Part shown: positions 43,441 through 52,285 of the stretch, in pieces
How the letters are laid out: the number at the start of each line of letters is the position of its first letter
Position numbering within the stretch: position 1 is the first letter of the stretch
Assembly: GCF_947488945.1 (NCBI RefSeq)
Contig: NZ_CANLBS010000003.1
Span: forward strand, 310,001-374,000
DNA from: an uncultured Streptomyces sp.
Lineage (GTDB): Bacteria; Actinomycetota; Actinomycetes; Streptomycetales; Streptomycetaceae
Direction of reading: 5' to 3'
Length of the DNA: 64,000 nucleotides
The notes under the pieces: generated by a model
The model's database searches: none
Seen by the model: the letters and a program-made list of their open reading frames with translations, nothing else
What the model was told of the DNA's origin: nothing
Position numbers and translations under genes: made by a program

Positions 43441-43533
43441 GCCGACGGCAGGTCAACAACCTGAGGTGACGTGCCGAAGCGGTGGCAGGAAGCGGAAGCC
43501 TCCCGTGGCGCAGACGCCGCGGTGACGCAGGCG

Positions 43534-43857
43534 TCAGGCCCAGAAGGCTTCGGTGACGACGATCTGTGGGTCGGCGTGGCGGCGCATGAAGGTGTAGATG
43601 AGCCAGCCGCGTCCGCCGGCAAGGTCCACGATGTGGGGGCCGCCGGGGTTCGTGGAAGCCAGTGGCCGGACGGTCATCCAATGCGGGAGCGAGACGTCGG
43701 CGTCGATTCCCCGGAAGTACGGATCTTCAGCGGTGATCAGTTCCGCACGAACACTCATGACCAGGTCACTGCCTTCGGCAGGCATGCTTTCGAAGTCGTG
43801 TTGTGCCTGCTTCGTCCAGTCCATCTGCCAGGGTGGCCGGAGTGGTTCGTCGATCAC
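43534..43857 (-). CDS. Putative toxin-like protein, third gene of a Phd-type operon
   Basis: 107 aa from GTG 43857, overlapping the previous stop by GTGA. It looks like a small alpha/beta protein: DWTKQAQHDFESMPAEGSDL, RAELITAEDPYFRGID, WMTVRPLASTNPGGPHIVDL and RGWLIYTFMRRHADPQIV. That order (helix, helix, beta strands with a basic face) recalls RelE/ParE toxins, but no catalytic residues can be named. The context, with a Phd antitoxin upstream in the same operon, supports a toxin role. This is inference. Confidence 0.55.
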   Translation of the reverse strand: MIDEPLRPPWQMDWTKQAQHDFESMPAEGSDLVMSVRAELITAEDPYFRGIDADVSLPHWMTVRPLASTNPGGPHIVDLAGGRGWLIYTFMRRHADPQIVVTEAFWA

Positions 43858-44219
43858 TCTCCGGGCTTCCTCTCGGCGGCTTCGTGCCGCAGACGGCTGT
43901 ACTCCTCCAGGAGCCGGATGGACTCCTCGGGGTCGTCGGACTTGGCTGCGCGGGCTTCGAGGTCGCGAAGGTGCGAGTCGAGAACGGGATTTCGCGCGAT
44001 GGCGTACTGCGTCCACCACAGGCGCATGAAGGCAGGCACGGGGGTGATGCTGAAGGCGTCACCAATGACGCGCTTCCAGTGGGCCTCGAAGTCCGGGAGG
44101 AGGTGCGGGGCGTGTTCCTGAATGGCCAACCTGAGTGCCTGCGGAGTGCGTTCGGGCATGGGCGGCAACCGCGGGGGTTCCCCCTCGTACCCATCGAAGT
44201 GGAGTGCATGGGCGGGCAT
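43854..44219 (-). CDS. DUF6247-like protein, middle gene of a Phd-type operon
   Basis: 121 aa from ATG 44219. MPERTPQALRLAIQEHAPHL, then FEAHWKRVIGDAF, PVPAFMRLWWTQYAIARNP and LRDLEARAAKSDDPEESI resemble the actinobacterial DUF6247 proteins found beside antitoxin genes. All-helical and charged, no enzyme motif. It overlaps the downstream toxin-like gene by 4 bp. It may be a chaperone or third component. The family name is from memory and should be checked. Confidence 0.6.
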   Translation of the reverse strand: MPAHALHFDGYEGEPPRLPPMPERTPQALRLAIQEHAPHLLPDFEAHWKRVIGDAFSITPVPAFMRLWWTQYAIARNPVLDSHLRDLEARAAKSDDPEESIRLLEEYSRLRHEAAERKPGE

Positions 44220-44248
44220 GGTTCGGGCTCCTTGACGTGAAGGGTGGG

Positions 44249-44455
44249 TCAGGCCGCCTCGTGCCGGTCCTCGTGCGACTGGTGCCGACGGCTCATCTCC
44301 TCGAACCACTCGGCCGGCACCAGGTAGGCGACAGTCTTCCCCTTGCGGGTGATGGCGGCGGCCTCACCGGCGATCCGGGTCCGGTCCAGGATCTCGCCCA
44401 TCCCCTTGCGCAGGTCGATGGTTGTGTAGGTCTTCGTCTCCATGCGCTGAAGCAT
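44249..44455 (-). CDS. Phd/YefM-family antitoxin
   Basis: 68 aa from ATG 44455, or 64 aa from ATG 44443. METKTYTTIDLRKGMGEILD starts the Phd fold; GEAAAITRKGKTVAYLVPAEWFEEM is its signature second half. Antitoxins of this type bind both toxin and their own promoter. The palindrome at 44460-44474 directly precedes the start. First gene of a three-gene string on the minus strand. Confidence 0.85.
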   Translation of the reverse strand: MLQRMETKTYTTIDLRKGMGEILDRTRIAGEAAAITRKGKTVAYLVPAEWFEEMSRRHQSHEDRHEAA

Positions 44456-44459
44456 ATAA

Positions 44460-44474
44460 CAACTATGCTAGTTG
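44460..44474. promoter_or_regulatory. Palindromic operator of the Phd-type operon
   Basis: CAACTA-TGC-TAGTTG, perfect and AT-rich, with near-symmetry extending to TATAACAACTA...TAGTTGATATA. It lies 5 bp before the first ATG. Probable binding site for the antitoxin. The rest of the gap to 44836 holds no supported gene. Confidence 0.6.
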
Positions 44475-44836
44475 ATATACCTGCTGGAGAGGTGCTGGCG
44501 GCTCGTAGGGGCTGACGGGCGCACTGGGTGGTAAACGCCGACCCGACCGATTTTCGTTGGAGCCCGCCAATGCCAGGTGGCGCCGGTGGAGGGACCGCCC
44601 CGCTTGCTCTTACGTAGCGCGGCCACGCCCAAGGTTACGGAGGAGCGAAGGGGCGCACCGCCAATGAGGGGGGCGCACCGGAGTGCGTACCGGCGCGTCC
44701 ACTGCCACCCGTGATCACCGAGGACTCAGCCGCTTTTCGCAGGTGGGCGGCATCGCCGCAGATGTTGGGCTGATCGGATGGAAGTCTTGTCGGTCTCGGC
44801 AAGTGTCCGGTGGCGTGCTGGCTGCGTTGTCCAGGT

Positions 44837-45457
44837 ATGAACAAGCAAGCGCGCTCCGGCGCAGCGGCCTCCGCTCAGCAGATCGCTACTGAGGCACGGA
44901 CCGCATTGCTCCGCAGTGATTTCGTCGGAGCGTCAGCCCTCGTCGACGTCGCTCACGTCTACGCCCTCATCGCCTCCGGACAGCCGGTCGGTGCCGAGCG
45001 TGCGGACCCGGCACCTGTCGTGGCCCGCGTTCCCGCCCCGCCCGTGCCTGTGGACTTCCCAGCGCCTCAGCTCGCCCTGCGCATGGACACGGGCGCAGCG
45101 AGTGGCGAGCAGTTCGACGGATCGACCTCGGAGGCCCTGGTCGATGAGTCCGGGGAGGTCTCTGTACCGAGAGACCCGAATACAGGAGTTCCCACCCTTC
45201 TGGTCCGCGCCCATGAGGCCATCGTTCGTGCCGGCGGCAAGATGTACAGCGCCGACCTGGCGGCTCATCTGGGCATGGACACGCAGAAGCTCGGGACCGT
45301 GCTCACCAAACTTCTTCGCGAAGTGGGGGTCTCCCGCCCTGGGAACGGCATGGTCAGTATCGCCCGTGGCAAGCCATTTCGTACGGGCTTCATCGCCGAC
45401 ACACTTGCTACGGGGATCGCGGCGTACCGGGTCCGAGCCACCTCGGCTGCCGCATGA
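44837..45457 (+). CDS. Hypothetical protein with possible C-terminal winged helix
   Basis: 206 aa from ATG 44837. N-terminus MNKQARSGAAASAQQIATEA and LLRSDFVGASALVDVAHVYALI is helical, then a Pro/Ala-rich linker. The C-terminal domain (PTLLVRAHEAIVRAGGKMYS, ADLAAHLGMDTQKLGTVLTK, LLREVGVSRPGNGMVSIARG) reads as a winged helix. Probably a DNA-binding protein of the mobile element. Overlaps the small lipoprotein gene by 4 bp. Confidence 0.55.
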   Translation: MNKQARSGAAASAQQIATEARTALLRSDFVGASALVDVAHVYALIASGQPVGAERADPAPVVARVPAPPVPVDFPAPQLALRMDTGAASGEQFDGSTSEALVDESGEVSVPRDPNTGVPTLLVRAHEAIVRAGGKMYSADLAAHLGMDTQKLGTVLTKLLREVGVSRPGNGMVSIARGKPFRTGFIADTLATGIAAYRVRATSAAA

Positions 45458-45627
45458 GACGTGGGGCCGACGCCGTCGTAGCCGTGGTCGCAGGTGCGAT
45501 GCTCCTGACCGGGTGTGGTCGGGAGGCGGCCCCACCCGGGCACGCGGCACGGCTGTTGAAGGCCGCCAGCGCGACCAAGTTCCGGATCACCTGTGCCAAG
45601 GATCGCTGGGAGTCAACCAAGGCGTGA
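45454..45627 (+). CDS. Small lipoprotein
   Basis: 57 aa; begins with ATGA overlapping the stop of the upstream gene. MRRGADAVVAVVAGAMLLTG then Cys: a lipoprotein signal with lipobox LLTGC and acylated Cys at residue 21. The mature part is about 37 residues (GREAAPPGHAARLLKAAS...) with one further Cys. Too short for common gene finders but has signal, overlap and codon bias. Function unknown; no entry-exclusion or other motif recognised. Confidence 0.6.
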   Translation: MRRGADAVVAVVAGAMLLTGCGREAAPPGHAARLLKAASATKFRITCAKDRWESTKA

Positions 45628-45744
45628 CGCCCTCAGCGAAGCCCTGAGACAGCTTTCAGCGGATGGCTCACGCCCACCGGACGTGAGCCATCCTTCTCTC
45701 AACACGCGGCGGGCACGCCACCCTCAAAAGGTCGAGCCGACAAG

Positions 45745-45773
45745 AAAGGCCCCGGTCGTCGACCGGGGCCTTT
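45745..45773. terminator. Hairpin next to tRNA-Gly copy 2
   Basis: AAAGGCCCCGGTC pairs with GACCGGGGCCTTT around GTC. A related hairpin (54997-55023) lies in the same position beyond the 3' end of the intact tRNA, so it was copied together with the tRNA fragment. Confidence 0.8.
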
Positions 45774-45779
45774 ATCAAA

Positions 45780-45821
45780 GAGCGGGTGACGAGAATCGAA
45801 CTCGCGCTCTGAGCTTGGGAA
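45780..45821. repeat. Partial tRNA-Gly copy 2 (att-like site)
   Basis: 42 bp identical to 55031-55072 of the tRNA-Gly gene. It diverges at the same base of the anticodon loop as copy 1. Left boundary of the element that carries the RHS system. Confidence 0.9.
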
Positions 45822-46307
45822 TCAGCGGTTCTTGGACCGGCACAGTCGTCCTGACCTGCATGTTTGCTCGGTTCGACCAAGGTTCGTGTGGTACATGGAT
45901 GCCGCTCTTGACCGCTGTTGTTCGCTCCAAAGGGCACGGGTGGGGCACGAACGGCGGGTACTTGCGCATGTCTGCCGCAGTGCACGCTGATGGGCATGTG
46001 CCGGTGCTCGCTTACGCTCGTGACCGATGGGGCAGTCCTCCGCGGAGAACTCCGCGACCGCTGCGTCCGCCACTCCCTCGAGGTCCGGGATGTACGGGCG
46101 GACGTCGGGCAGTGGTGTGCAGAAGGTGACGTTGGAGGTCAGTAGCGCCTCGTCGGTGTCGGCGGAGAACGAGACGTAGGACTTCACCGCTGTGTCGCCG
46201 AACTGCTCCTGTGCGGCATGCAGACAGGCGGCGACATAGGCCAGGCACCTCCGCACGAGGAGCGGTGCGCGTTCGTCCGTCGCAGTGGGCAGGTCGTAGT
46301 CCGTCAT
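45822..46307 (-). CDS. Hypothetical protein with altered 3' end
   Basis: 161 codons from ATG 46307. The first about 95 residues look real (MTDYDLPTATDERAPLLVRR, CLAYVAACLHAAQEQFG, VRPYIPDLEGVADAAVAEFS). The rest is Arg/His-rich and runs through the 40-bp repeat to the tRNA fragment, so the natural end was probably lost when the junction formed. Family unknown. 46308-46663 upstream holds only a 21-codon frame (MPLTPAGGRVL...) and no supported gene. Confidence 0.4.
   Translation of the reverse strand: MTDYDLPTATDERAPLLVRRCLAYVAACLHAAQEQFGDTAVKSYVSFSADTDEALLTSNVTFCTPLPDVRPYIPDLEGVADAAVAEFSAEDCPIGHERKRAPAHAHQRALRQTCASTRRSCPTRALWSEQQRSRAASMYHTNLGRTEQTCRSGRLCRSKNR
45909..45948. repeat. 40-bp repeat (third copy)
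   Basis: Begins exactly 88 bp after partial tRNA copy 2, the same distance as at copy 1. Slightly more diverged than the other two. It falls inside the false 3' end of the gene at 45822-46307. Confidence 0.75.
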
Positions 46308-46663
46308 TCCCCTGCCGTTGACCGTGATTTCCTCCGCGAGCCGGTCGCACTACTCCGACAGGCTCTCAGGGAGGAGGTCGGTCAGCACCCGCCCGCCGGC
46401 GGGTGTCAAAGGCATCCTCGCTCCAGGACTTCACGGAACATAGGAGAGATTTCCTGGTCGCTCAGTCCTGCGGTGTCCGTCTTCTGCAGGAGCGCCCTCA
46501 TTCGAGCATTGCTTCACATGTCCAGCCAAGGTGGTCATTTGAAACGAGTAGAAATTTCGAGCACCACGTACTCACGTTCATGACTGAGGGCGGTGATTCT
46601 CTGTGAGATTTCGGGTCACCGGTGCTGCAGGTGTTCGCGCGGACGCGCTGGGTGGATGATTTC

Positions 46664-46885
46664 TCAATGATTGGCCCATTCGACTTCCCAATATGCTTCG
46701 GCAAAGAATTCTTCCAGCTCTTCGCGGTTCTCTACCCAGTAATCTCCGCACCCATTGAGGAACTCCGAGTCCTCGGCAAGGAGGATCAGATAGCTGGGCG
46801 GGTCGTCAGGGAGTTCGTCGATCCTGACGAATTTCCCGAATTCGTCTCCTGCTGCAATCTTGCCGACCTTGCCAATTTTGATCAT
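46664..46885 (-). CDS. Putative immunity protein for the RHS toxin
   Basis: 73 aa, GGGAG upstream of ATG 46885. Acidic: MIKIGKVGKIAAGDEFGKFV, then IDELPDDPPSYLILLAEDSE and ENREELEEFFAEAYWEVEW. It lies 48 bp after the RHS toxin stop on the same strand, the canonical place for an immunity gene. The DNA is visibly AT-richer than the chromosome, like the toxin tip. No family recognised. Similar acidic immunity proteins block basic nuclease toxins. Confidence 0.6.
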   Translation of the reverse strand: MIKIGKVGKIAAGDEFGKFVRIDELPDDPPSYLILLAEDSEFLNGCGDYWVENREELEEFFAEAYWEVEWANH

Positions 46886-46933
46886 CTTTTGTTCTCCCGG
46901 GAGCGTCCCCTTGCGTGGTGGTGCAGTGAAATC

Positions 46934-49900
46934 TTACTCGATCAGGGGGACATGGTTGTTTACCGCCGACTTTTTGGCGCCGGGCTCGGGAAAAATCTCG
47001 AAGTGTACATGTGGGATGTCAGGCCAATGTTTTCCCTGTATGGAATCAGGATCCATGCGGAATTGTCGTAGTCCGTCTGCGCTGCGGAACACGCCGCGAT
47101 TCACTCCCTTTTCCACGTAGTCATCACCCAAGAACCTGTGAGCGGCGTCCAGCGCCTCATCGGCTGTCATCGGATGCTCGCTCACGATGCTTCCATCACC
47201 TATGCGACCACGTGTTTCGTCCACCGCGGGATGCTCAGGCGGACAGGTCCCTGTGGGGGCCAGTCCCAGAGGGTCGCACCAGGTGTGTGGGTTGTGTACG
47301 TACGTCGATGGGTTAGGTGCCGGGGCCAGTCCTAGCGGGTCCGGTGTCAGGTAGCGGGCGGTCTCGGGGTCGTAAAGACGGTGGTAATTGTGGTGGAGGC
47401 CGGTTTCGGGGTCGTAGTACTGGCCGGGGAAACGGAGAGGTGTGTACGCGGTGCTGCGTCTGGACCAGCTGGTGGTGCCCCAGAGAGTGGTTCGGGTGTG
47501 CCAGGCCAAGGAACCCGTTTCGTCCACGAGTTCGGAGGGCGCGCCGATCAGGTTGGTGACGATGGCGAAGAAGCGTTCATCCACCGCGTGTTGGGAGGAA
47601 TCGGCGGAGAGGATTCGCTCTGTCTGGGCCAGGGGGCCGAGTCCTTGGTGATCCCAGGTGAGGACGATGGGCCGGGGCAGCGCGGTCGCGATGGTGACTT
47701 GTTCGCAGAGGGTGGTGCCGTCCCACGTAAAGCGGGTTTCCTCGACCACGGTCTGGTGGTCGCCACCGAGGCGCTCCTTGGCGATCCGGCGGCCGAGCGG
47801 GTCGTAGCGGTACCGCCACCGGGTGCCGTCCGGGGTGGTTGCCGCGGTCATACGGTCTTCCGCGTCCCATTCGTAGCGCCAGGTGTCGGGCTTGCGGGAG
47901 AGCCTGGTCTTTTGGCGCAGGGTGGTCCGGCCGGCGGCGTCGTGCTCGTACCGCATGTTCCCAGCACGGGTGATGGTGGTGCCGGTGTACGAACGGGGGC
48001 CGGTGGCGTCGTGTCCCGGGTGGGAGGAGGGCCACGTGGCAACGGTCTGATTCCCGGCGGCGTCGTAGGCGTACGACTCGTTCCAGTTGGCGGCCGTGAC
48101 CCGGGTGACGCGGCCCGCGCCGTCCAGGTCGAAGCGGTGGGCCCCGTTCAGGCTGTCGTCCAGGCCGGTGAGATACCCGTCGGCGCGGTAGGTGTAGGCG
48201 CGCGTGCTCAGCGTGGTGTGGTCGCGGCCGACGAGGTGCTGGGTGCTGAGGCGGCCCGCCACGTCCCGGGTGGAGGCGAGGGTGAGGGCGTTACCGAAGG
48301 AGCGTTCCCGTTCCCGGCCCGCAGAGTCGTGGGCGAAGGTGATGCGCCGTTCACCGGCGGTCAGTTCAGCGGGCCGACCCGCTGCGTCGTATCCGTACGT
48401 GGTGCGTCGGCCGGTGGGGGTGATCCGGCGGGTGCGCCGACCGAGGGCGTCGTACGCGTACGTGGTGGTACGGCCATCCGCAAGCTCCGTCTTCACACGC
48501 CCGGCCCGGTCGTACTGGTAGATCAGTTCGGCGTCGGGACCGCTCGCCTGTATCAGCCGTCCAGCCGGGTCGTAAGCGAAGGTGGTCACCCGACCGACGG
48601 CGTCTTTGCGAATCACGCGGCCGAGGGCATCGTGAGCGTAGGAGACGGTCTCCCCGAGAGGGGTGACGGAGGCGGTTATTCTTCCGGCCGCGTCGACGGC
48701 GTAACCGACGGTGCGATCGTCGAAGTCGGTCTCGGAGACCAACCGGCCGGCCCGGTCGTAGGCGTAGGTCCAGGTGAGTCCCTGTGGGTTGGTTACCCGG
48801 GTGAGGCGCAAGTCCGCGTCGTGTGTGAACTCGTACCGTGACCCGTCGGGATCGGTCCGGACCGCCAGCAGGTCGAAATGGGTGTACTCGAAATGGCTTG
48901 TTCCGCCGACGGCGTCGGTGTGGGTGAGCCGGTTGCCCTCACCGTCGTAGGTCCACGACTCCGTGGCGCCGTCCGGGCCGGTGCGCTCCACGAGTTCACC
49001 GTCGAGGGACCAGCGCAGGAGGGTGACCGCTCCCATTGGGTCGGTGACGCGGACGGGGCGACCCAACGGGTCCCGGTCGTAACGGGTGGTGCCACCGAGC
49101 GGGTCGATGATCTCCACGGGCAATCCGGCAGGGTCGCAGCGGACTCTGGTCACGTTGCCCAGTGCGTCGGTAACCGAGGTGACCCGGCCCGCCGCGTCGT
49201 AGGTGTAGCGGGTGGTGCTGCCACCTGGCTCGATGACCGCCGTGCAATTGCCGTGGGCGTCGAACTTTTGCAGGCGGTGGGACCCGTCCGGCTCCACGAG
49301 CTCGGTCACGAGCCCCAGCCGGTTCCGCGCGACGAGCAGACGGGTGCCGTCCGCCTGCGTGACCCTGGAGACTCTGCCCTCATTGTTGTAGGAGAAGGCG
49401 GTGGTGTGTCCTAGCTCGTCTGTGTGCGTCAGCCGGTTCCCGTCGGCGTCGAAGGTGTCGCGGTTGGTGTTGCCCAACGGGTCGGTGGTGGCCAGGACCC
49501 GGCACCTGCCGTCGACGAGATGACGTGTGGAGCGACCGTCGGCGGTGGTGAGAGTGGTGGTTCGGTTGCCTGTGGACGGATCGGGTTCGCCATGAGTCAG
49601 GGTGACTTGGAAGTGGCCCGCCTCACCGCCTTCCGCGATGACGCGGTCCTGGCCGTCGTAGGAGTAGCTGTACCGGCTGTTGTTGGAATCCGTCCACGCC
49701 GTCATTCGGCGACGGTCGTCGTAGGCGAAGGTGAGGGCGGCCCCCGAGGGCTTGGTGACGGTGGTGAGGTTGCCGTCCGTGTAGCCGTAGGCACGCAGCG
49801 GAAGAGCCGCCCTCCGATCGGCGGCCGTGGGCGCCGCTCCGCTCGCTGCAAGGGTGAGCAGCGCTAGTCCTGTCACCAGTCCATCAGCCAGCGTCAGCCC

Positions 49901-51634
49901 CAGGTGGTGGCCGGCCGAGTGGTCCAAGGCCCTGGGTGTGCCGTCCTCAGTGCGGTCGAAGGTGATGGTGTTGCCGTTGCGGTCACTTATCTGTCCGAGC
50001 CAGGCGTCACCGTCGCTCCCTGGCTCCGCCCCGTCCGGTGCGTCGAAATGGCGCACGAGTCCGTCGTGGAGGTCGGTGAGCGTGTAGTCGCCTTTCTCGT
50101 CGCGGCTGAGGACCCTGCGTGACGTGCCGGATTCCGGGCGGGTCGGTGAGCCGGGGACGGGGTGGGGGTAGGTGATCAGGAGGCCGTCGTCGGTGACGTG
50201 GACGACCCCGTTGGCGTCGATCTCCAGGCGCTCGTCGACGGTGGAGGCCCAGGAGGGGCCGAAGAACCGGCCGGCGGTGTAGCCCGACTCCGCACGGCGG
50301 GCGAAGGCGAGGGGCAGCACCCCGGGGAGCACCACATCGGTCTGCGGAAGGAACATGCGGCCCGACGCCAGATCGACCGGGTCGGTGCCTTTGGTGGTGC
50401 GCTCGCCGTCGGGCCGGTTGTGGGTGCCTTCCGGGGCGTCGTCCACCAGGCGACGGGCCTTGTTCGCGTCCTGTGCGAGGTCCGCGAGCTCTTTCGCGGT
50501 CCGGGCTCCCTTGACTCCGGCTCCGGCGCCGCCGGTGGCTGCGGTGAGGACCAGGTCGGGTATGAGCCGGCCGAATCCCTCGGCCGGGTCCTTCATGAAG
50601 CTGGTGACCATCTGTTTGCCCGCGCCCCAGGGGTCGTTGGCGACCTGGACCAGCCCGGCAGCGGTGTTGTTCAGCGAGAGGGCGTACTCGGCGGGGTGGG
50701 TGAGGTTGTACGGGTCCATCGGGTTGACGCTGCGCGCGAAGGTGAGGAGACCCGCCGTGCCCTTGGCGATCCCGCCGCCGAAGTGGGTCTTCATCACGTC
50801 GTACTCGGCCAGCCCGTCTGCGGCCTGCTCGGCGTACTTGGGCTTCTGCGGCGCGGCGTCCCGTGCGGCAGCCACCGCCGTACGAGCAACCTCCGCCGCC
50901 GTGTTGCGTTGCTTGCGTGCCTCCGTCAGCAGCCGCTGCGCCTCCTCCATGCGCGCCTTGCCGGGATCCCTGAACGCCCCGGGCTTCGGCGGCAACGTGG
51001 ACGGATCGCGTTCGTCGGCGGGCATGGCGTTGTACTTGTCAGCGGCCCGGTTGTAGGTGTCGCAACTCTCCTTGTGGGCGTCCATCGCCTCCTCGGAAGC
51101 CTTGGTGCCCGCCTTCCATGTGTCGATCGCCGTCTGAGCCTGCCCCTGCGCCCACTCGACCGTCCCGGCGAACGACTCCAGGGCGCCTGCGGCCTTCTCG
51201 AAGGCGTCCGCGGCCTTGAACCACTTGGGCGGCTCGACGGAGACCGAAGCCCGGAACGCGTCCGCCGCCTGGCCCTTCAGGGCGGAGGAGTCCAGGCCCC
51301 TCATGCCGCCGCCGACCTTGTCGAAAGCGCCCTGAAGGTCCTTGAGGTGGGACGCGGTGGAGCGGAGCTCGGAGGGACTTCCGTAGATGAGTTTCGTCTT
51401 GTCCTCGGTCTGTCCGAGGTCCATCTCGTCGACCTCGGCGCCCATCCGGTTCGCCAGCGAACGTGACTGTTCGCGCACCCAGTCGGCGCCGGAGTCCCAG
51501 CCCACGTCCTGCAGTCGGTCGGCCGTCCAGTTCCCGGCGTCCTCGACCCGGTCGCCGACCCATTCCGTGCCGTCCTCGATGGCGTCCTCGACGACGTCCG
51601 GAGTCAGATCGCTGACGAAATCCCCGAGCCCCAT
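46934..51634 (-). CDS. RHS-repeat polymorphic toxin with type VII-like N-terminus
   Basis: 1566 aa, GGGGGGAA before ATG 51634. Residues 1-330: helical WXG/LXG-like export region (ELRSTASHLKDLQGAFDKVG, KGQAADAFRASVSVEPPKWF). About 365-430: DUF6531-like start of the shell (DPVDLASGRMFLPQTDVVLPG). About 430-1400: many YD repeats (YDAAGRVTSVTD, YDRAGRLVSETD, YDALGRRTRRIT), which form a cage around the toxin. RHS core at about 1425-1460 (YDPETGLHHNYHRLYDPETA, DPLGLAP twice). The last 107 aa form the toxin tip, ending RQFRMDPDSIQGKH, PHVHFEIF and NNHVPLIE. The H-x-H-F-E pattern suggests a metal-dependent nuclease. The tip DNA is AT-richer. Follows an EspG/SseB-like gene and a WXG-like gene, an RHS export cassette. 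Confidence 0.9.
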   Translation of the reverse strand: MGLGDFVSDLTPDVVEDAIEDGTEWVGDRVEDAGNWTADRLQDVGWDSGADWVREQSRSLANRMGAEVDEMDLGQTEDKTKLIYGSPSELRSTASHLKDLQGAFDKVGGGMRGLDSSALKGQAADAFRASVSVEPPKWFKAADAFEKAAGALESFAGTVEWAQGQAQTAIDTWKAGTKASEEAMDAHKESCDTYNRAADKYNAMPADERDPSTLPPKPGAFRDPGKARMEEAQRLLTEARKQRNTAAEVARTAVAAARDAAPQKPKYAEQAADGLAEYDVMKTHFGGGIAKGTAGLLTFARSVNPMDPYNLTHPAEYALSLNNTAAGLVQVANDPWGAGKQMVTSFMKDPAEGFGRLIPDLVLTAATGGAGAGVKGARTAKELADLAQDANKARRLVDDAPEGTHNRPDGERTTKGTDPVDLASGRMFLPQTDVVLPGVLPLAFARRAESGYTAGRFFGPSWASTVDERLEIDANGVVHVTDDGLLITYPHPVPGSPTRPESGTSRRVLSRDEKGDYTLTDLHDGLVRHFDAPDGAEPGSDGDAWLGQISDRNGNTITFDRTEDGTPRALDHSAGHHLGLTLADGLVTGLALLTLAASGAAPTAADRRAALPLRAYGYTDGNLTTVTKPSGAALTFAYDDRRRMTAWTDSNNSRYSYSYDGQDRVIAEGGEAGHFQVTLTHGEPDPSTGNRTTTLTTADGRSTRHLVDGRCRVLATTDPLGNTNRDTFDADGNRLTHTDELGHTTAFSYNNEGRVSRVTQADGTRLLVARNRLGLVTELVEPDGSHRLQKFDAHGNCTAVIEPGGSTTRYTYDAAGRVTSVTDALGNVTRVRCDPAGLPVEIIDPLGGTTRYDRDPLGRPVRVTDPMGAVTLLRWSLDGELVERTGPDGATESWTYDGEGNRLTHTDAVGGTSHFEYTHFDLLAVRTDPDGSRYEFTHDADLRLTRVTNPQGLTWTYAYDRAGRLVSETDFDDRTVGYAVDAAGRITASVTPLGETVSYAHDALGRVIRKDAVGRVTTFAYDPAGRLIQASGPDAELIYQYDRAGRVKTELADGRTTTYAYDALGRRTRRITPTGRRTTYGYDAAGRPAELTAGERRITFAHDSAGRERERSFGNALTLASTRDVAGRLSTQHLVGRDHTTLSTRAYTYRADGYLTGLDDSLNGAHRFDLDGAGRVTRVTAANWNESYAYDAAGNQTVATWPSSHPGHDATGPRSYTGTTITRAGNMRYEHDAAGRTTLRQKTRLSRKPDTWRYEWDAEDRMTAATTPDGTRWRYRYDPLGRRIAKERLGGDHQTVVEETRFTWDGTTLCEQVTIATALPRPIVLTWDHQGLGPLAQTERILSADSSQHAVDERFFAIVTNLIGAPSELVDETGSLAWHTRTTLWGTTSWSRRSTAYTPLRFPGQYYDPETGLHHNYHRLYDPETARYLTPDPLGLAPAPNPSTYVHNPHTWCDPLGLAPTGTCPPEHPAVDETRGRIGDGSIVSEHPMTADEALDAAHRFLGDDYVEKGVNRGVFRSADGLRQFRMDPDSIQGKHWPDIPHVHFEIFPEPGAKKSAVNNHVPLIE

Positions 51635-51637
51635 GGA

Positions 51638-52285
51638 TCAGTTCCCCCCACCGTCATGCTGCTGCCGTGCCCGTTCCTCGGGCGACGGCCCGAACGTCTC
51701 GTCCACCGACCGGTCGAAGGCTTCCTGATCGACGCCGAGCAAGTCGTTCATCATCTCGCTCTGCCGCCCGCCGTTCCCCTCGGTCAGCAGCGCCCGCCCG
51801 GTGTCCTTCCAGGTCTGTCCGGCCTCGTCCGCCGTCCGTTCGAACGACTCCCGGCTGTAGTCCGGGCTGAGGTAGTCCGGAGTGAGCACGTCGCCCCAGT
51901 CCTGCTTGACGATCTCGTCCTCGGACGCGTGCGGGTTGCCCACACCGGCATTGACCACGATCTTCAGAGTGCCCTGGACGTACTGGTCCTCCTCCCACAC
52001 GATCCCGGCGGCCAGGCCCAGTTTCGCCGCGATGGCGTTCGCGTCCTGGACCAAGGCCCGGACTCCCCACTCCCACCGCTCGCAGAAGTCCTCGAAGTCC
52101 ACCGACAAACCGTGATGGCCCGCCTCCATGCCGGTCATCGACAGGTCCGACAGTCCTTTGCCGAGCACCGCCCCCGTGCCGGTGCCGAACTCCTTCAGCT
52201 CCGCCACCGCCGCCCGCAGACCGCTGGTGATCTGCTGGACGCTGACCGGGTCTACGTTCAGATCCCCCGCACCGTCGCCGCTCAT
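51638..52285 (-). CDS. WXG100/T7SS-like partner protein of the RHS toxin
   Basis: 215 aa from ATG 52285, which overlaps the previous stop (ATGA). NVDPVSVQQITSGLRAAVAE, GLSDLSMTGMEAGHHGLSVD and FEDFCERWEWGVRALVQDAN resemble the helical proteins encoded before T7SS-linked polymorphic toxins. The second half is acidic. It lies 3 bp before the RHS start and probably helps its export. The function is inferred from position. Confidence 0.6.
   Translation of the reverse strand: MSGDGAGDLNVDPVSVQQITSGLRAAVAELKEFGTGTGAVLGKGLSDLSMTGMEAGHHGLSVDFEDFCERWEWGVRALVQDANAIAAKLGLAAGIVWEEDQYVQGTLKIVVNAGVGNPHASEDEIVKQDWGDVLTPDYLSPDYSRESFERTADEAGQTWKDTGRALLTEGNGGRQSEMMNDLLGVDQEAFDRSVDETFGPSPEERARQQHDGGGN

Noticed and set aside
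43270..45821. Partial tRNA-Gly copies as functional tRNA genes
   Set aside because: Both lack the 5' half (acceptor 5' strand, D arm, 5' anticodon stem), so no tRNA can fold.
50162..51466. 434-codon frame opposite the RHS toxin
   Set aside because: Antisense shadow of the RHS gene; no motif, no ribosome site.
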